64,000 nt of DNA, from positions 1,127,390-1,191,389 of the forward strand of contig NZ_LWLP01000001.1 of NCBI RefSeq assembly GCF_001641125.1. The letters are read 5' to 3'. The position numbers and the translations under genes were made by a program. The notes under the pieces are model-generated. The model did no database searches and was not told the DNA's origin. It saw only the letters and a program-made list of their open reading frames with translations. Below are positions 25,709-34,789 of this stretch, one piece after another; the stretch's first letter is position 1, and each line of letters starts with the position of its first letter. The stretch is from Arthrobacter sp. OY3WO11. GTDB taxonomy: Bacteria; Actinomycetota; Actinomycetes; Actinomycetales; Micrococcaceae.

Positions 25709-28240
25709 TTAGCTGGTGGTTCCCTGACCGAGGGCGTTTGCCAGGTATGGGGCGGTGCGGCTTTGGGCTGAACGGGCCACGGCGGCAGGCGTCCCGGTGG
25801 CCATGATCCGGCCACCCTTGTCCCCTCCTGACGGGCCGAGGTCAATGACCCAGTCGGCGCCGGCAACCACGGCCATGTCGTGTTCAACAACCACCACCGA
25901 GTTGCCCGCGTCCACCAGGCCGTGGAGCTGGGCCATCAGGAGCTGCACATCGGCGGGATGCAGGCCGGTGGTGGGTTCATCCAGGAGGTAGAGGCTGTGG
26001 CCGCGCTGTGCCCGTTGCAGCTCGGTGGCCAGCTTGATGCGCTGCGCTTCCCCGCCTGAGAGCTCGGTGGCCGGCTGCCCCAGCCGCAGATAACCCAGGC
26101 CAACATCCCGCAGGCTCTTGAGGCTCCTCGCCGCGGCGGGCACGGCGGCCAGGAACCCGGACGCGGCATCCACCGTCATGGCCAGGACCTCGGCGATGTT
26201 CTGGCCGCGGTATTGCACCTCAAGCGTCTCAGGGTTGTACCGCGATCCCGCGCACTCCGGGCAGGGGCCGTAGCTGCCGGGCAGGAAGAGCAGTTCGACG
26301 GCGACGAACCCCTCGCCCTGGCAGGTTTCGCAGCGCCCGCCTGCCACGTTGAAGGAAAACCTCCCGGCGCCGAAGCCGCGGGCCCTGGCCTGCTCCGTGG
26401 CGGCGAATTCCTTGCGGACGGCATCGAACAGCCCGGTGTAGGTGGCAAGGTTGGACCGCGGGGTCCGGCCGATGGGCTTCTGGTCCACAGTCACCAGGCG
26501 GTCAATGCGGTGGCTGCCCAGGACGCTTCCCAGCTCCAGGGGCTCCGCGGACCCGTCCTGCTCCACGGGGGTCCTGAGACCGGAGCCGACTGCCTCACCC
26601 AGGACCTTGCTCACCAGCGTGGACTTGCCGGAGCCGGACACCCCGGTGACTGCCGTCAGCACGCCCAGGGGAAACTCGGCATCCAGCCCACGCAGGTTGT
26701 GCCGGGTGATGTCCTTCAGCTCCAGCCATTCCTCCGGTTCCCTGGTCCCGCCGGCACCGGAACCGCCCCCCGGGACGGATCCGCCGTCGTCGAACAGGAA
26801 CGGCCTGGTGACGGACTCCTCAATCCCGGCGAGGCCGTCAACCGGGCCGCTGTAGAGCACCTCGCCGCCGCCTTCGCCGGCGCGGGGGCCCACGTCCACC
26901 AGCCAGTCCGCACGGCGGACCACGTCCATGTTGTGCTCCACCACAAACACCGAGTTGCCGGACGACTTCAGCTGCTCCAGCACTTCCAGCAGCGGCTCGG
27001 CGTCGGCGGGGTGAAGCCCGGCGGACGGCTCATCCAGCACGTAGATCACACCGAACAGGCCGGACCGCAGCTGGGTGGCGATCCTGAGCCGCTGCATCTC
27101 GCCCGGTGAGAGGGTTGGGGTGGCCCGGCCGAGCGCCAGGTAGCCGAGCCCGAGGTCCAGCAGGACCGTGATGCGCTGGAGCAGGTCCCGGGTGATGGCC
27201 ACCGCCACCTCGTTGGACTCTCCGGAAAGCTGCGTGCGGGAGGCCGTGCCGGCGTCGTCCAATACAGCGGTGGGACGGACAACCTCGGCGAGCTCCGCCA
27301 TAGGGAGGCCGTTGAGCTCCGCGATGGTCCTGCCCGCAAACGTGACGGCCAGGGCCTCAGGCACCAGCCCCGTTCCTGAGCAGCGGGGGCACGGCCCTGA
27401 CTCCATGTAGGCCAGCACGCGTTCACGCATGGAGGTGCTCTGCGAATCAGCCAGCGTATGAAGGACATAGCTCTTCGCGCTCCAGAACCGCCCCTTGTAC
27501 GGTTTGGCCACGCGGTCGCGCTGCGGTGTCACCTTCACTACGGGCTGTTCCTCCGTGAAGAGGATCCAGTCCCGGTGTTTTTTGGGCAGCTTGCGCCACG
27601 GGACGTCGACGTCGTAGCCCAGGTGGGTGAGGATGTCCCGCAGGTTCTTCCCCTGCCAGGCGCCCGGCCAGGCCGCGATGGCGCCGTCGCGGATGGTCAG
27701 GGACGGATCCGGCACCAGCGAGGACTCTGTCACGGTGTGCGCGACGCCCAGGCCGTGGCATTCCCGGCAGGCGCCGGCGGCGGTGTTGGGGGAGAAGGCA
27801 TCCGAGTCCAGCTGGGTGCTCCCGGCCGGGTACGTGCCCGCCCGGGAGAACAGCATGCGGAGGGAGTTGGAGAGCGTGGTGACGGTTCCCACGGTGGACC
27901 GGCTGCTGGGAGCGCCGCGGCGCTGTTGAAGGGCGACGGCGGGCGGCAGGCCGCTGATCAGCTCCACCTTGGGGTTGTGCCCCTGCTGGATCAGGCGGCG
28001 GGCGTACGGGGCGACGGATTCGAAGTAGCGCCGCTGCGCCTCGGCATAGATGGTGCCGAACGCCAGGGAGGACTTGCCGGACCCGGAGACGCCGGTGAAT
28101 GCCACGATCGCATCGCGCGGGACATCCACATCCACGTTGCGGAGATTGTTTTCGCGGGCACCCCGGACCCGGACAAAGCCGTCGGCGGCCGGGGCAGGAG
28201 CCGGGTACTGCAGGTCATCAGCGGGCTTAGCGTTCTGCAT
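25709..28240 (-). CDS. UvrA paralogue (class II, UvrB-binding domain absent)
   Basis: ATG at 28240; 843 aa against about 950 for canonical UvrA. Two ABC ATPase halves are present: Walker A GVSGSGKSSL (about residue 43) and GVSGSGKSTL (about 535), signatures LSPGEMQRLRIA and LSGGEAQRIKLA, and both Walker B blocks (VLDEPSAGLHPAD, LLDEPTTGLHPAD). Zinc-type CxxC pairs are kept: CRECHGLG, CPRCSGTG, CETCQGEG, CPECAGSR. The roughly 100 residues that normally bind UvrB after the first LFSRAGT segment are missing. Such paralogues (UvrA2, DrrC) are tied to tolerance of DNA-binding drugs rather than core excision repair. Divergent from the deaminase gene, 48 bp apart. Confidence 0.9.
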   Translation of the reverse strand: MQNAKPADDLQYPAPAPAADGFVRVRGARENNLRNVDVDVPRDAIVAFTGVSGSGKSSLAFGTIYAEAQRRYFESVAPYARRLIQQGHNPKVELISGLPPAVALQQRRGAPSSRSTVGTVTTLSNSLRMLFSRAGTYPAGSTQLDSDAFSPNTAAGACRECHGLGVAHTVTESSLVPDPSLTIRDGAIAAWPGAWQGKNLRDILTHLGYDVDVPWRKLPKKHRDWILFTEEQPVVKVTPQRDRVAKPYKGRFWSAKSYVLHTLADSQSTSMRERVLAYMESGPCPRCSGTGLVPEALAVTFAGRTIAELNGLPMAELAEVVRPTAVLDDAGTASRTQLSGESNEVAVAITRDLLQRITVLLDLGLGYLALGRATPTLSPGEMQRLRIATQLRSGLFGVIYVLDEPSAGLHPADAEPLLEVLEQLKSSGNSVFVVEHNMDVVRRADWLVDVGPRAGEGGGEVLYSGPVDGLAGIEESVTRPFLFDDGGSVPGGGSGAGGTREPEEWLELKDITRHNLRGLDAEFPLGVLTAVTGVSGSGKSTLVSKVLGEAVGSGLRTPVEQDGSAEPLELGSVLGSHRIDRLVTVDQKPIGRTPRSNLATYTGLFDAVRKEFAATEQARARGFGAGRFSFNVAGGRCETCQGEGFVAVELLFLPGSYGPCPECAGSRYNPETLEVQYRGQNIAEVLAMTVDAASGFLAAVPAAARSLKSLRDVGLGYLRLGQPATELSGGEAQRIKLATELQRAQRGHSLYLLDEPTTGLHPADVQLLMAQLHGLVDAGNSVVVVEHDMAVVAGADWVIDLGPSGGDKGGRIMATGTPAAVARSAQSRTAPYLANALGQGTTS

Positions 28241-28288
28241 TGGTTCGACTCTAGTGGTGATTCCGGCGCTGGGCATTATCCTGACCCG

Positions 28289-29353
28289 ATGGATAACTTC
28301 GCCGCCGGCACTGCCGTGCCCGAAACAGAACTGGACGCAGCAGAGCTGGAAGTCCCCGCCAGGATTCTTCCGGTGGCCGAGCTGCACCTGCACATTGAGG
28401 GAACCCTCCAGCCCGAGCTGATCTTCGCGCTCGCGGAGCGGAACGGCATCGCGCTCCCGTATGCAGGCCTGGACGAGCTCCGGGAAAGGTACGAGTTCAC
28501 GGACCTGCAGTCTTTCCTTGACCTGTACTACGCCAACATGGCCGTGCTGCAGACGGAGCAGGACTTCGCCGACATGACCCGCGCCTACCTTGAGCGGGCC
28601 GCTGCCGCAGGGGTGCGGCATGCCGAGATCATGATGGACCCGCAGGCGCACCTCTCGCGCGGCATCCCGCTGGAAACGTGCGTCAACGGCGTTGCGTCCG
28701 TCCTGGCCACGTCCCAGGAGGAGTTCGGGATCTCAACGCTGCTGATTGCGGCCTTCCTGCGTGACCTCTCCGAGGAATCCGCGCTGGAGGTCCTGGACGG
28801 CCTGCTGGCCATGAACGCTCCGATTGCTGCCATTGGTTTGGACTCCGCCGAGGTGGGAAACCCGCCGTCCAAGTTCGAGCGGCTCTACGCGAAAGCCCGC
28901 GAAGCCGGCCTGCGGCTGACCGCACACGCAGGGGAGGAGGGCCCGGCGTCGTACATCATCGAGGCCCTGGACATCCTGGGCGTTGAGCGGATTGACCACG
29001 GCATCCGCTGCATGGACGATCCGGACCTCGTGGAACGCCTGGTGGATGCGCGCACCCCGCTGACGGTGTGCCCGCTTTCCAACGTCCGGCTGAGGGCCGT
29101 GGACACGCTCGCCGACCATCCCCTCCCCGCTATGCTGGCAGCCGGCCTGAACGTCTCCGTGAACTCCGATGATCCGGCCTACTTCGGCGGTTACGTGGAT
29201 GACAACTTTGCCCAGCTTGACGCCGTTTTTGAGCTCTCGGACTTCGACAAGGCACGGCTGGCCGCGAACTCCATCCACTCGTCCTTTGCTTCCGAGGAAC
29301 GGAAGGCGGAGCTGCTGGACGAACTGAACGGCGGCGAAGTGGCGCATCCCTAA
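28289..29353 (+). CDS. Adenosine/adenine deaminase family protein (probably adenine deaminase)
   Basis: ATG at 28289; 354 aa. The amidohydrolase metal site is intact: AELHLHIEGTL (HxH) near residue 34, TAHAGEEGPASYI (His and Glu) near 214, IDHGIRC, and VSNSDDPAYFGG-like VNSDDP near 297. The opening ELHLHIEGTLQPELIFALAERN matches my recall of bacterial adenine deaminases (PA0148/Aah1 type) more than adenosine deaminases. The likely reaction is adenine to hypoxanthine plus ammonia, in the cytosol. Substrate choice remains inference. A perfect 11-bp hairpin follows 39 bp downstream. Confidence 0.88.
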   Translation: MDNFAAGTAVPETELDAAELEVPARILPVAELHLHIEGTLQPELIFALAERNGIALPYAGLDELRERYEFTDLQSFLDLYYANMAVLQTEQDFADMTRAYLERAAAAGVRHAEIMMDPQAHLSRGIPLETCVNGVASVLATSQEEFGISTLLIAAFLRDLSEESALEVLDGLLAMNAPIAAIGLDSAEVGNPPSKFERLYAKAREAGLRLTAHAGEEGPASYIIEALDILGVERIDHGIRCMDDPDLVERLVDARTPLTVCPLSNVRLRAVDTLADHPLPAMLAAGLNVSVNSDDPAYFGGYVDDNFAQLDAVFELSDFDKARLAANSIHSSFASEERKAELLDELNGGEVAHP

Positions 29354-29392
29354 CGTGTCCGAGGCAACAGCAGCGCCGACATACCGCTAAAC

Positions 29393-29434
29393 TGGGTGCC
29401 GCAGGCGTGTCTGGGAAGTGCAGTGCGGCACCCA
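29393..29434 (+). terminator. Hairpin after the deaminase gene
   Basis: Perfect inverted repeat TGGGTGCCGCA / TGCGGCACCCA (29393-29403, 29424-29434) with a 20-nt loop, without a T-tract. Confidence 0.6.
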
Positions 29435-29607
29435 TGTCAGCGCTCAAGGGTTGTGCAGCCAGCCCGTTTCCCGAGACCTCAGCCTCACTTGTTGGGACGT
29501 CCGCTTAATAGTCGGTCACGACACGCAGTGTTAACCATTTCAAGTCGCGCGATTTAACGGGCAGTTGGCAAGATGCCTAAGACCGATCGCTTTTATAAAG
29601 GGGAATC

Positions 29608-30525
29608 ATGGCCAAGTCCACCGCAGAAAACACCTTCCTTCGCCTCAAGACCGTGCTGGATGTCCTGACCGAAGGTGTGTGGTCCGGCGATGCACTGAAC
29701 GCGGGCCAGGTCCTCGCCGAGGCAACGGCCCGGGTACCGTTCAACGAGCATGAGGCCGAGCTGCTCAGCGGCGGCATTCCCCGCGGCCACAAGACGCTCA
29801 CCTCGGCCACCGCAAAGCTGGTCAAGGCCGGCTGGCTGGTCAAGGGCCGCTCCGGCTGGACCATCACCGACGAAGGCATGCGCGCCACCGTCGCCTTCCC
29901 GGATGCAGTGTCCTTCGCCAGCGCGCTCGACGCCGGCACGCCCATCCCCGCCGAGGTCCAGGTTCCCACTGCTCCTGAGGGCTTCGTCCGGAAGACCACC
30001 GCGGTTCCCGAAGCAGCAGCTGTTGCCACGGGCACCAACAAGACCGCCAAGAAGACCCCTGCCAAGAAGGCTGCGGCCGCTGTTGGCAAGGCAGCCAAGG
30101 TACTTGAGGACGCCGTCGAACCAGTTGTGAAGGCGGTCCGCAAGGGCAAGGCGCAGGCCACAACTGCGGAAGCTGCCGCACCCGCAGCGCCGGAGGCTTT
30201 TGAGGACGCGGACGTCGAGACGCACCCGCAGCCTGAAGCCGTGGCTGTTGCAGGCGACTTCAACACCATCCTTGGTGCTCCCGAGAACTGGGCGCCGCAG
30301 TACGACGAAGCGCAGATGGAGTTCGACTTCCTAGACCAGATCTGGAAGAAGAGCGCCGAACTGCCCGCCGGTTTCTACACCTTCAAGATCGCCATCAACC
30401 GCTCCTGGGATGAGAACTACGGCGCCTACGGCGCGTTCGACGGCCCCAACCACGAACTGCACCACGCCGGCGGCACCGTCACCATCCGCTACAACCACAG
30501 CACCCGCGACATCACCATCAACTAA
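29608..30525 (+). CDS. Winged-helix / Lys-Ala-rich / X25 (pullulanase-type) three-part protein
   Basis: A strong ribosome-binding site (AAAGGGGAATC) precedes the ATG; 305 aa. Residues 1-110 resemble an Mrr-N-type winged helix (LRLKTVLDVLTEGVWSGD ... LTSATAKLVKAGWLVKGRSGWTITDEGMRA). Residues about 145-205 are histone-H1-like and Lys/Ala/Pro-rich (TNKTAKKTPAKKAAAAV). Residues 210-305 match the X25 domain of pullulanases/alpha-amylases: VAVAGDFNTILGAPENWAP, FYTFKIAINRSWDENYGAYG, HAGGTVTIRYNHSTRDI. There is no signal peptide and no glycosidase catalytic domain. X25 modules are starch-related beta-sandwiches, so the mix with DNA-binding-like parts is odd. It may be a cytosolic glycogen-sensing or nucleoid-linked protein; that is inference. 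Confidence 0.75.
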   Translation: MAKSTAENTFLRLKTVLDVLTEGVWSGDALNAGQVLAEATARVPFNEHEAELLSGGIPRGHKTLTSATAKLVKAGWLVKGRSGWTITDEGMRATVAFPDAVSFASALDAGTPIPAEVQVPTAPEGFVRKTTAVPEAAAVATGTNKTAKKTPAKKAAAAVGKAAKVLEDAVEPVVKAVRKGKAQATTAEAAAPAAPEAFEDADVETHPQPEAVAVAGDFNTILGAPENWAPQYDEAQMEFDFLDQIWKKSAELPAGFYTFKIAINRSWDENYGAYGAFDGPNHELHHAGGTVTIRYNHSTRDITIN

Positions 30526-30540
30526 CGGGTTGCCCTCCCG

Positions 30541-30606
30541 CCCAACTAGGTCGCGCCAAGTGTCGTTTTGGAGGCTCAAAACGACACTTACTGCTACCTA
30601 GTTGGG
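30541..30606. repeat. REP-like palindromic element, copy A
   Basis: 66-bp imperfect palindrome: outer arms CCCAACTAGGT / ACCTAGTTGGG and inner arms AAGTGTCGTTTTG / CAAAACGACACTT around a short loop. Its right 32 nt (30575-30606) are identical to 34750-34781. It lies 15 bp after the X25 gene and may terminate transcription. Confidence 0.9.
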
Positions 30607-30636
30607 CGGGGGCGGCGCTGACGCAGGGGAGGCACC

Positions 30637-30987
30637 ATGACGAGGCACGCAGGGCCGTCATCCGGAGCACCTGATGCGCCGGACAATGACGCTGCGGCGG
30701 GCACGCCTGAAGGGGATGCCGTCCGGCTGGAGGCGCGCGTTTTCGGCATGGTGCAGGGGGTGGGCTTCCGCTTCTGGACCATGGGCAAGGCTGAAGAGCT
30801 TGGCCTCACCGGCGAGGTGAAAAATCTCGACGACGGGTCGGTCGCCGTGATCGCCGAGGGGCCCCAGTGGAAAATCCACGAGCTCCGGACCTGGCTGAAC
30901 TCCGATCGGACACCGGGGCGGGTGGAGCAGGTGGAGGACTCGATTTCCGAAGCTGAGGGCAACTTCCGCGGCTTCAGGGCACGCTAA
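30637..30987 (+). CDS. acyP: Acylphosphatase
   Basis: ATG at 30637; 116 aa, with about 28 extra N-terminal residues before the domain. The core shows VFGMVQGVGFRFWTMGKAEELGLTGEVKNLDDGSVAVIAEG, including the catalytic Arg (GVGFRFW) and Asn (KNLDDGSV). Acylphosphatases hydrolyse acyl phosphates such as acetyl-phosphate or 1,3-bisphosphoglycerate. The stop codon overlaps the convergent helicase stop by 4 bp. REP-like copy A lies between it and the upstream X25 gene. Confidence 0.93.
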   Translation: MTRHAGPSSGAPDAPDNDAAAGTPEGDAVRLEARVFGMVQGVGFRFWTMGKAEELGLTGEVKNLDDGSVAVIAEGPQWKIHELRTWLNSDRTPGRVEQVEDSISEAEGNFRGFRAR

Positions 30988-33900
30988 GGCTGCTCCCGCG
31001 GGCTGAGGCCCAGGAACGCGCCCAGCTCCTCCAGGGCTGCGGGCCGGTGCGGCATGTAGCTGGTGAGCTCGGGGGAGCGGATGATGACTGCGCGCCACTG
31101 CCCGCGCGACACTGCGACGTTGATCCGGTTCCTGTTCAGCAGGAACTCCGCTCCCCGCGGTGCTTCAGCCACGGCCGAGCAGGCCATGGACACGAGTACC
31201 ACGGGTGCTTCCTGCCCTTGGAACTTATCCACCGTCCCCACCCGGACCTGAGGCAGGCCGGCCTCCTCCAGTGCCTTGCGGACCAGGTGGACCTGGGCGT
31301 TGTAGGCGGCCACCACCAGCAGGTCCTGCTGCCCGAGGGGCCGGAACTCATTCTCGGCGCCAGGCTTCCACTTCAGGCCCAGGTGCCGCCGTGCCTGCCG
31401 GACCACTTCGGCGGCCTCCTCCCGGGATGCAGTGGTATTGCCGGAGTGCTCCACGAACACGGTCTCGACGCCGGGCGGCAGCTCCTCGAGGTTGCGCAGC
31501 GATGCCGCCGGTGCGGACTGCAGCTTTCCTTCATAGCTGAGCCGTGACACCGCACGGCACAGGTCCGGATGCATCCGCCAGCTGTCGGCGAGAAAGTAGC
31601 CAAGGCTGGCAGGCAGGGTGGCATGCCCAGCGGCCAGCCAGCCCAACGCCGATTCATCAACCGGTTCAGGGTGGGCGCCCTGGGTGACCTGGGGCAGCTG
31701 CTGCGGATCACCGAGCAGGAGGAGCCGCTTGGCCGCCCGCGCAACGGCAAGGGTGTTGGCCAGCGAAAACTGTCCAGCTTCGTCGATCACCAGGAGGTCC
31801 AGCGAGCCCGCCGGGACTTCCTTGCCCGTCATGGTCCACGCGGTTCCGCCCACCAGGCAGCCGCCGGGAGATCCGAGCAACTGGGCGACGTCGCCGTCGG
31901 CCGTCCGGGTCCAGGGGACGCCGTGCGGTGAAGCCAGCTTCTTGGCCACGGACGAGGGGGAAACACCGCCCGTGTCGATGGCACGGCAGAGCAGGTTTTC
32001 CACCACGTTGTGCGATTGGCCCACCACGCCAATCTTCCAGCCGCCAGCCACCAGGCTGCCGATGACGTGGGCGCCCACGTACGTCTTTCCGGTTCCGGGC
32101 GGGCCCTGGACGGCCAGATAGGAGTGGTCAAGATCTCGGAGCGATGCCGTGATGGCCGCGGCGTAATCCGGGGAGCCCGCGGTGTCATGGCGTACTTCCA
32201 CCGGGCCGGGAAGCGTGCGGAATCGCGGGGCCTTTTTCCGCAGGATGTCCAGGCCGGGGTGGGCAGGCAGTGAGGGCACGGAGGAACCAACCGTGCGGGC
32301 AAGCTCGGCGATGGCAGCCTCAATGCTGGCGGTGGCCAGTGGCTGGTCCTCGGTCAGTGCAACGGGAAGGTGCGGGTAGGCGGCCACCTTTCCGGTCTCC
32401 CGCTCGGCAACGGTGATGATGGTGTGCTCCGGGTTATCGGGCGCCGGCGCCACGTTGCTGATCCTCGTTCCAAAGGAGAAGGCCCGTGCGCCGGGAGCAG
32501 CGTCCGGAGCGGCCATGCCTTCCGGTGGCGGCGCGTCGTAGAGCCGGCACCAGGTGGAGTCCGCTCGGAAGTCCGAGCCTTCCGTCATGGTGCCGCGCAG
32601 CCGGAGGGTCCGGGTCCGCATCCGTTCCCGCGGTTTGGCCAGCGCCCAGTCCGAGGCAACCTCCGCCGACGACACCAGGAACACGTTCCGCTGGTCCGCC
32701 CAGTTATCGACCGGTGCCTCCACACGGTCGAAGTGCTGCCACCAGAACTGCTTGCGTTCGCGGCGGTGGTAGCCGGTGGCGGCGGCCACCATGGCGATGG
32801 CGCGATCGTCGTCAGTCCAGGCCCGGTCCTCCGGCAGGCTTGCCAGGTATTCGCGCAGCCGGGTTTCCTCAGGTGTTTCCTGAGCCGAGACGGGAGGATC
32901 TTCCTGGGGCGTTTCCACTGCCTCTGCGTGCTGGCGGGCCTCAGCTTCCACGGCCGTTGTCCTGCCGGCCTGCCCTGCTACGTCCAGCAACCAGTCCCGG
33001 AGCCGGAGCGTGGACAGGCAGTCGTACTGGTTGTAATCGGAGATGGACGCCAGGACCCTCCCTGCTTCGGCTGAGCGGCCTGCGTCCCTGGCCGCACAGT
33101 AGGCGGCGTAGGCAACAACGGATGCTCCGGCGTCTTTGACGTCACCCGAGCGCAGGTTGCTGCCCATGTACAGCGGTTCAAGTTTCTTGATTGAATAGGA
33201 CGCCTCCGAAATGCGCAGTGACTGCCGGACGGTGGCGTAGAGATCCACCAGCAGCCCTTCACGCAACCACGTGTCCACTGTGTCTTCCCCGGACTGGTGC
33301 GCCAGGGAGAGGTTCCGGAGGGCCGTCTTTTCATAGGCGGCATAGTGGTAGACGTGCATGTCCGGGTAGCGGGCGCGGCGTTCTTCCACATACGCGAGGA
33401 AGTCCAGGAACGCGCGGCGCTCCTCGGCCCGGGAATGGGCCCAGAACGGGCGGAACGCGGGGTCGCCGTCATGGTCCGGAACCGGTGCCTCAACAACGCC
33501 GAACAGGTACTCGATGCCCCAGGCGCCGGTGGCCGGATCCTGCCAGAGGGGGTCGCCCTCGAAGTCGAAGAAGATGTCCCCGGGGCTGGGCGGTGGGAGC
33601 GACCCGATGGTGTTTTCCGGGAGGACGGTGAACGAGACGGTGTGGGGCTCCCCGTCCTTGGTGAACGTCCGGGAACCCGCCACGGCGTCCAGTCCCAGCT
33701 GCATCCGCGCTTGGGCCCGCAGCCGGACCACGGAATTCCTGGCGTCTCCGGCTGGCATGGCCGCCAGTTCATCGATGGTGGTGATGCCCGCCGCATGGAG
33801 CTTCTTCCGTTGCACCACGGACATTCCCGCCACCATCAGCAGGTCCCGGTGTGCCTGGACCTGCTCGGCGCAGTAGTCGCACCGGCCGCAGTGGACGAGC

Positions 33901-34613
33901 CCCGGTTGCTGCCACCGCACAGTGGCGTCACCTGCCCTGTGCTGCGCGGTCATCTCGCGGAAGCGCCGGCGCCGTTCACGGAATACCGGCAACAGGTCGG
34001 GAAGGGAATGGCTGCTGCGGAGCCAGTCCTCACCCACGCGGGTCCCCAGCACCAGGGTGACCACCGGCGAGGGCTCCAGCCCCATCCCGAGCAGCTGGTC
34101 GCCGTAGGCCGCAAGCTGCAGGAGGGCACCCACCTTGGCGTGCCGCGCCAGTTTCGTGTCCCAGACCTCGTACCGGCCCGGGTTGCCTGTGCCCGCGGCC
34201 TCATTGACCAGGAAGTCCGCGTAGCCCAGGAACTCCCCGTCAAAGAAGGTGGCCTGAAACACCACATCAGCCCCGGACCGCAGGGCGAGCTCGGTTTCCG
34301 CATGCTTGGCCTGCAGGTCCCCGCGCAGGTTCTGGCCGCGTTCGAGCGAATAGACACCGGCGCCGCGGCTGGCATCCCACTCACCGTACTTGTTAATCAG
34401 GCTTGCCAGGACGGTCTGCTCGTGGTGGTCGCCCAGTTCGCCGGCGCGGACCTGCATCTCATCCGCGGGGAACTCCGCCTTGGGGGCGCGGCCCAGCTTC
34501 TCGTCAAGGATCCGGAGCGTGCGGTACTCACACTCGCTGGCGGCAACGAGGTCGCTGGCCGAAAACACCAGGTCCGGCGGCACGCCGGCCGCTGCGGCTT
34601 CGAGCAAGAACAT
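30984..34613 (-). CDS. TM0106-family RecB-like nuclease fused to an SF1 (Upf1-like) helicase
   Basis: The 1209-aa product carries three parts. The N-terminal Cas4/RecB-like nuclease (residues about 10-250) contains YEVWDTKLARHAK and QLAAYGDQLL (DxK and QxxxY-type motifs) and a CGRCDYC cluster ligand pair. A middle RNase-H-like domain begins GDIFFDFEGDPLW near 353. The C-terminal helicase has Walker A GPPGTGKTYVGAHV near 836, DEAGQFSLANT (Walker B) near 940, GDPQQLPQVTQG, and QGQEAPVVLVSM plus VAVSRGQWRAVI. The family has no defined role in general; nuclease and helicase together suggest DNA repair or RNA/DNA-hybrid processing. It is flanked by the two copies of the palindromic repeat. Confidence 0.9.
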   Translation of the reverse strand: MFLLEAAAAGVPPDLVFSASDLVAASECEYRTLRILDEKLGRAPKAEFPADEMQVRAGELGDHHEQTVLASLINKYGEWDASRGAGVYSLERGQNLRGDLQAKHAETELALRSGADVVFQATFFDGEFLGYADFLVNEAAGTGNPGRYEVWDTKLARHAKVGALLQLAAYGDQLLGMGLEPSPVVTLVLGTRVGEDWLRSSHSLPDLLPVFRERRRRFREMTAQHRAGDATVRWQQPGLVHCGRCDYCAEQVQAHRDLLMVAGMSVVQRKKLHAAGITTIDELAAMPAGDARNSVVRLRAQARMQLGLDAVAGSRTFTKDGEPHTVSFTVLPENTIGSLPPPSPGDIFFDFEGDPLWQDPATGAWGIEYLFGVVEAPVPDHDGDPAFRPFWAHSRAEERRAFLDFLAYVEERRARYPDMHVYHYAAYEKTALRNLSLAHQSGEDTVDTWLREGLLVDLYATVRQSLRISEASYSIKKLEPLYMGSNLRSGDVKDAGASVVAYAAYCAARDAGRSAEAGRVLASISDYNQYDCLSTLRLRDWLLDVAGQAGRTTAVEAEARQHAEAVETPQEDPPVSAQETPEETRLREYLASLPEDRAWTDDDRAIAMVAAATGYHRRERKQFWWQHFDRVEAPVDNWADQRNVFLVSSAEVASDWALAKPRERMRTRTLRLRGTMTEGSDFRADSTWCRLYDAPPPEGMAAPDAAPGARAFSFGTRISNVAPAPDNPEHTIITVAERETGKVAAYPHLPVALTEDQPLATASIEAAIAELARTVGSSVPSLPAHPGLDILRKKAPRFRTLPGPVEVRHDTAGSPDYAAAITASLRDLDHSYLAVQGPPGTGKTYVGAHVIGSLVAGGWKIGVVGQSHNVVENLLCRAIDTGGVSPSSVAKKLASPHGVPWTRTADGDVAQLLGSPGGCLVGGTAWTMTGKEVPAGSLDLLVIDEAGQFSLANTLAVARAAKRLLLLGDPQQLPQVTQGAHPEPVDESALGWLAAGHATLPASLGYFLADSWRMHPDLCRAVSRLSYEGKLQSAPAASLRNLEELPPGVETVFVEHSGNTTASREEAAEVVRQARRHLGLKWKPGAENEFRPLGQQDLLVVAAYNAQVHLVRKALEEAGLPQVRVGTVDKFQGQEAPVVLVSMACSAVAEAPRGAEFLLNRNRINVAVSRGQWRAVIIRSPELTSYMPHRPAALEELGAFLGLSPREQP

Positions 34614-34721
34614 GGGGCCTCCCCATCGACAGCCGGGCTGTCATCGCCGGGCCGGAGACGGTTCCCCTGGCCCTGGTCCAAACGTAGCAAGGGGCACTGA
34701 CAAACAGACAAGCCTCAAAAG

Positions 34722-34781
34722 TAGGTAGCAGTAAGTGTCGTTCTGAGCCCTCAAAACGACACTTACTGCTACCTAGTTGGG
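34722..34781. repeat. REP-like palindromic element, copy B
   Basis: Near-perfect palindrome at 34722-34773: arms TAGGTAGCAGTAAGTGTCGTT and its complement with a 6-8 nt centre and one mismatch. This is followed by GTTGGG. The right 32 nt match copy A exactly. It sits just beyond the TerC stop codon (34790), where it could terminate TerC transcription, and upstream of the helicase start. Confidence 0.9.
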
Positions 34782-34789
34782 TGGGACGG

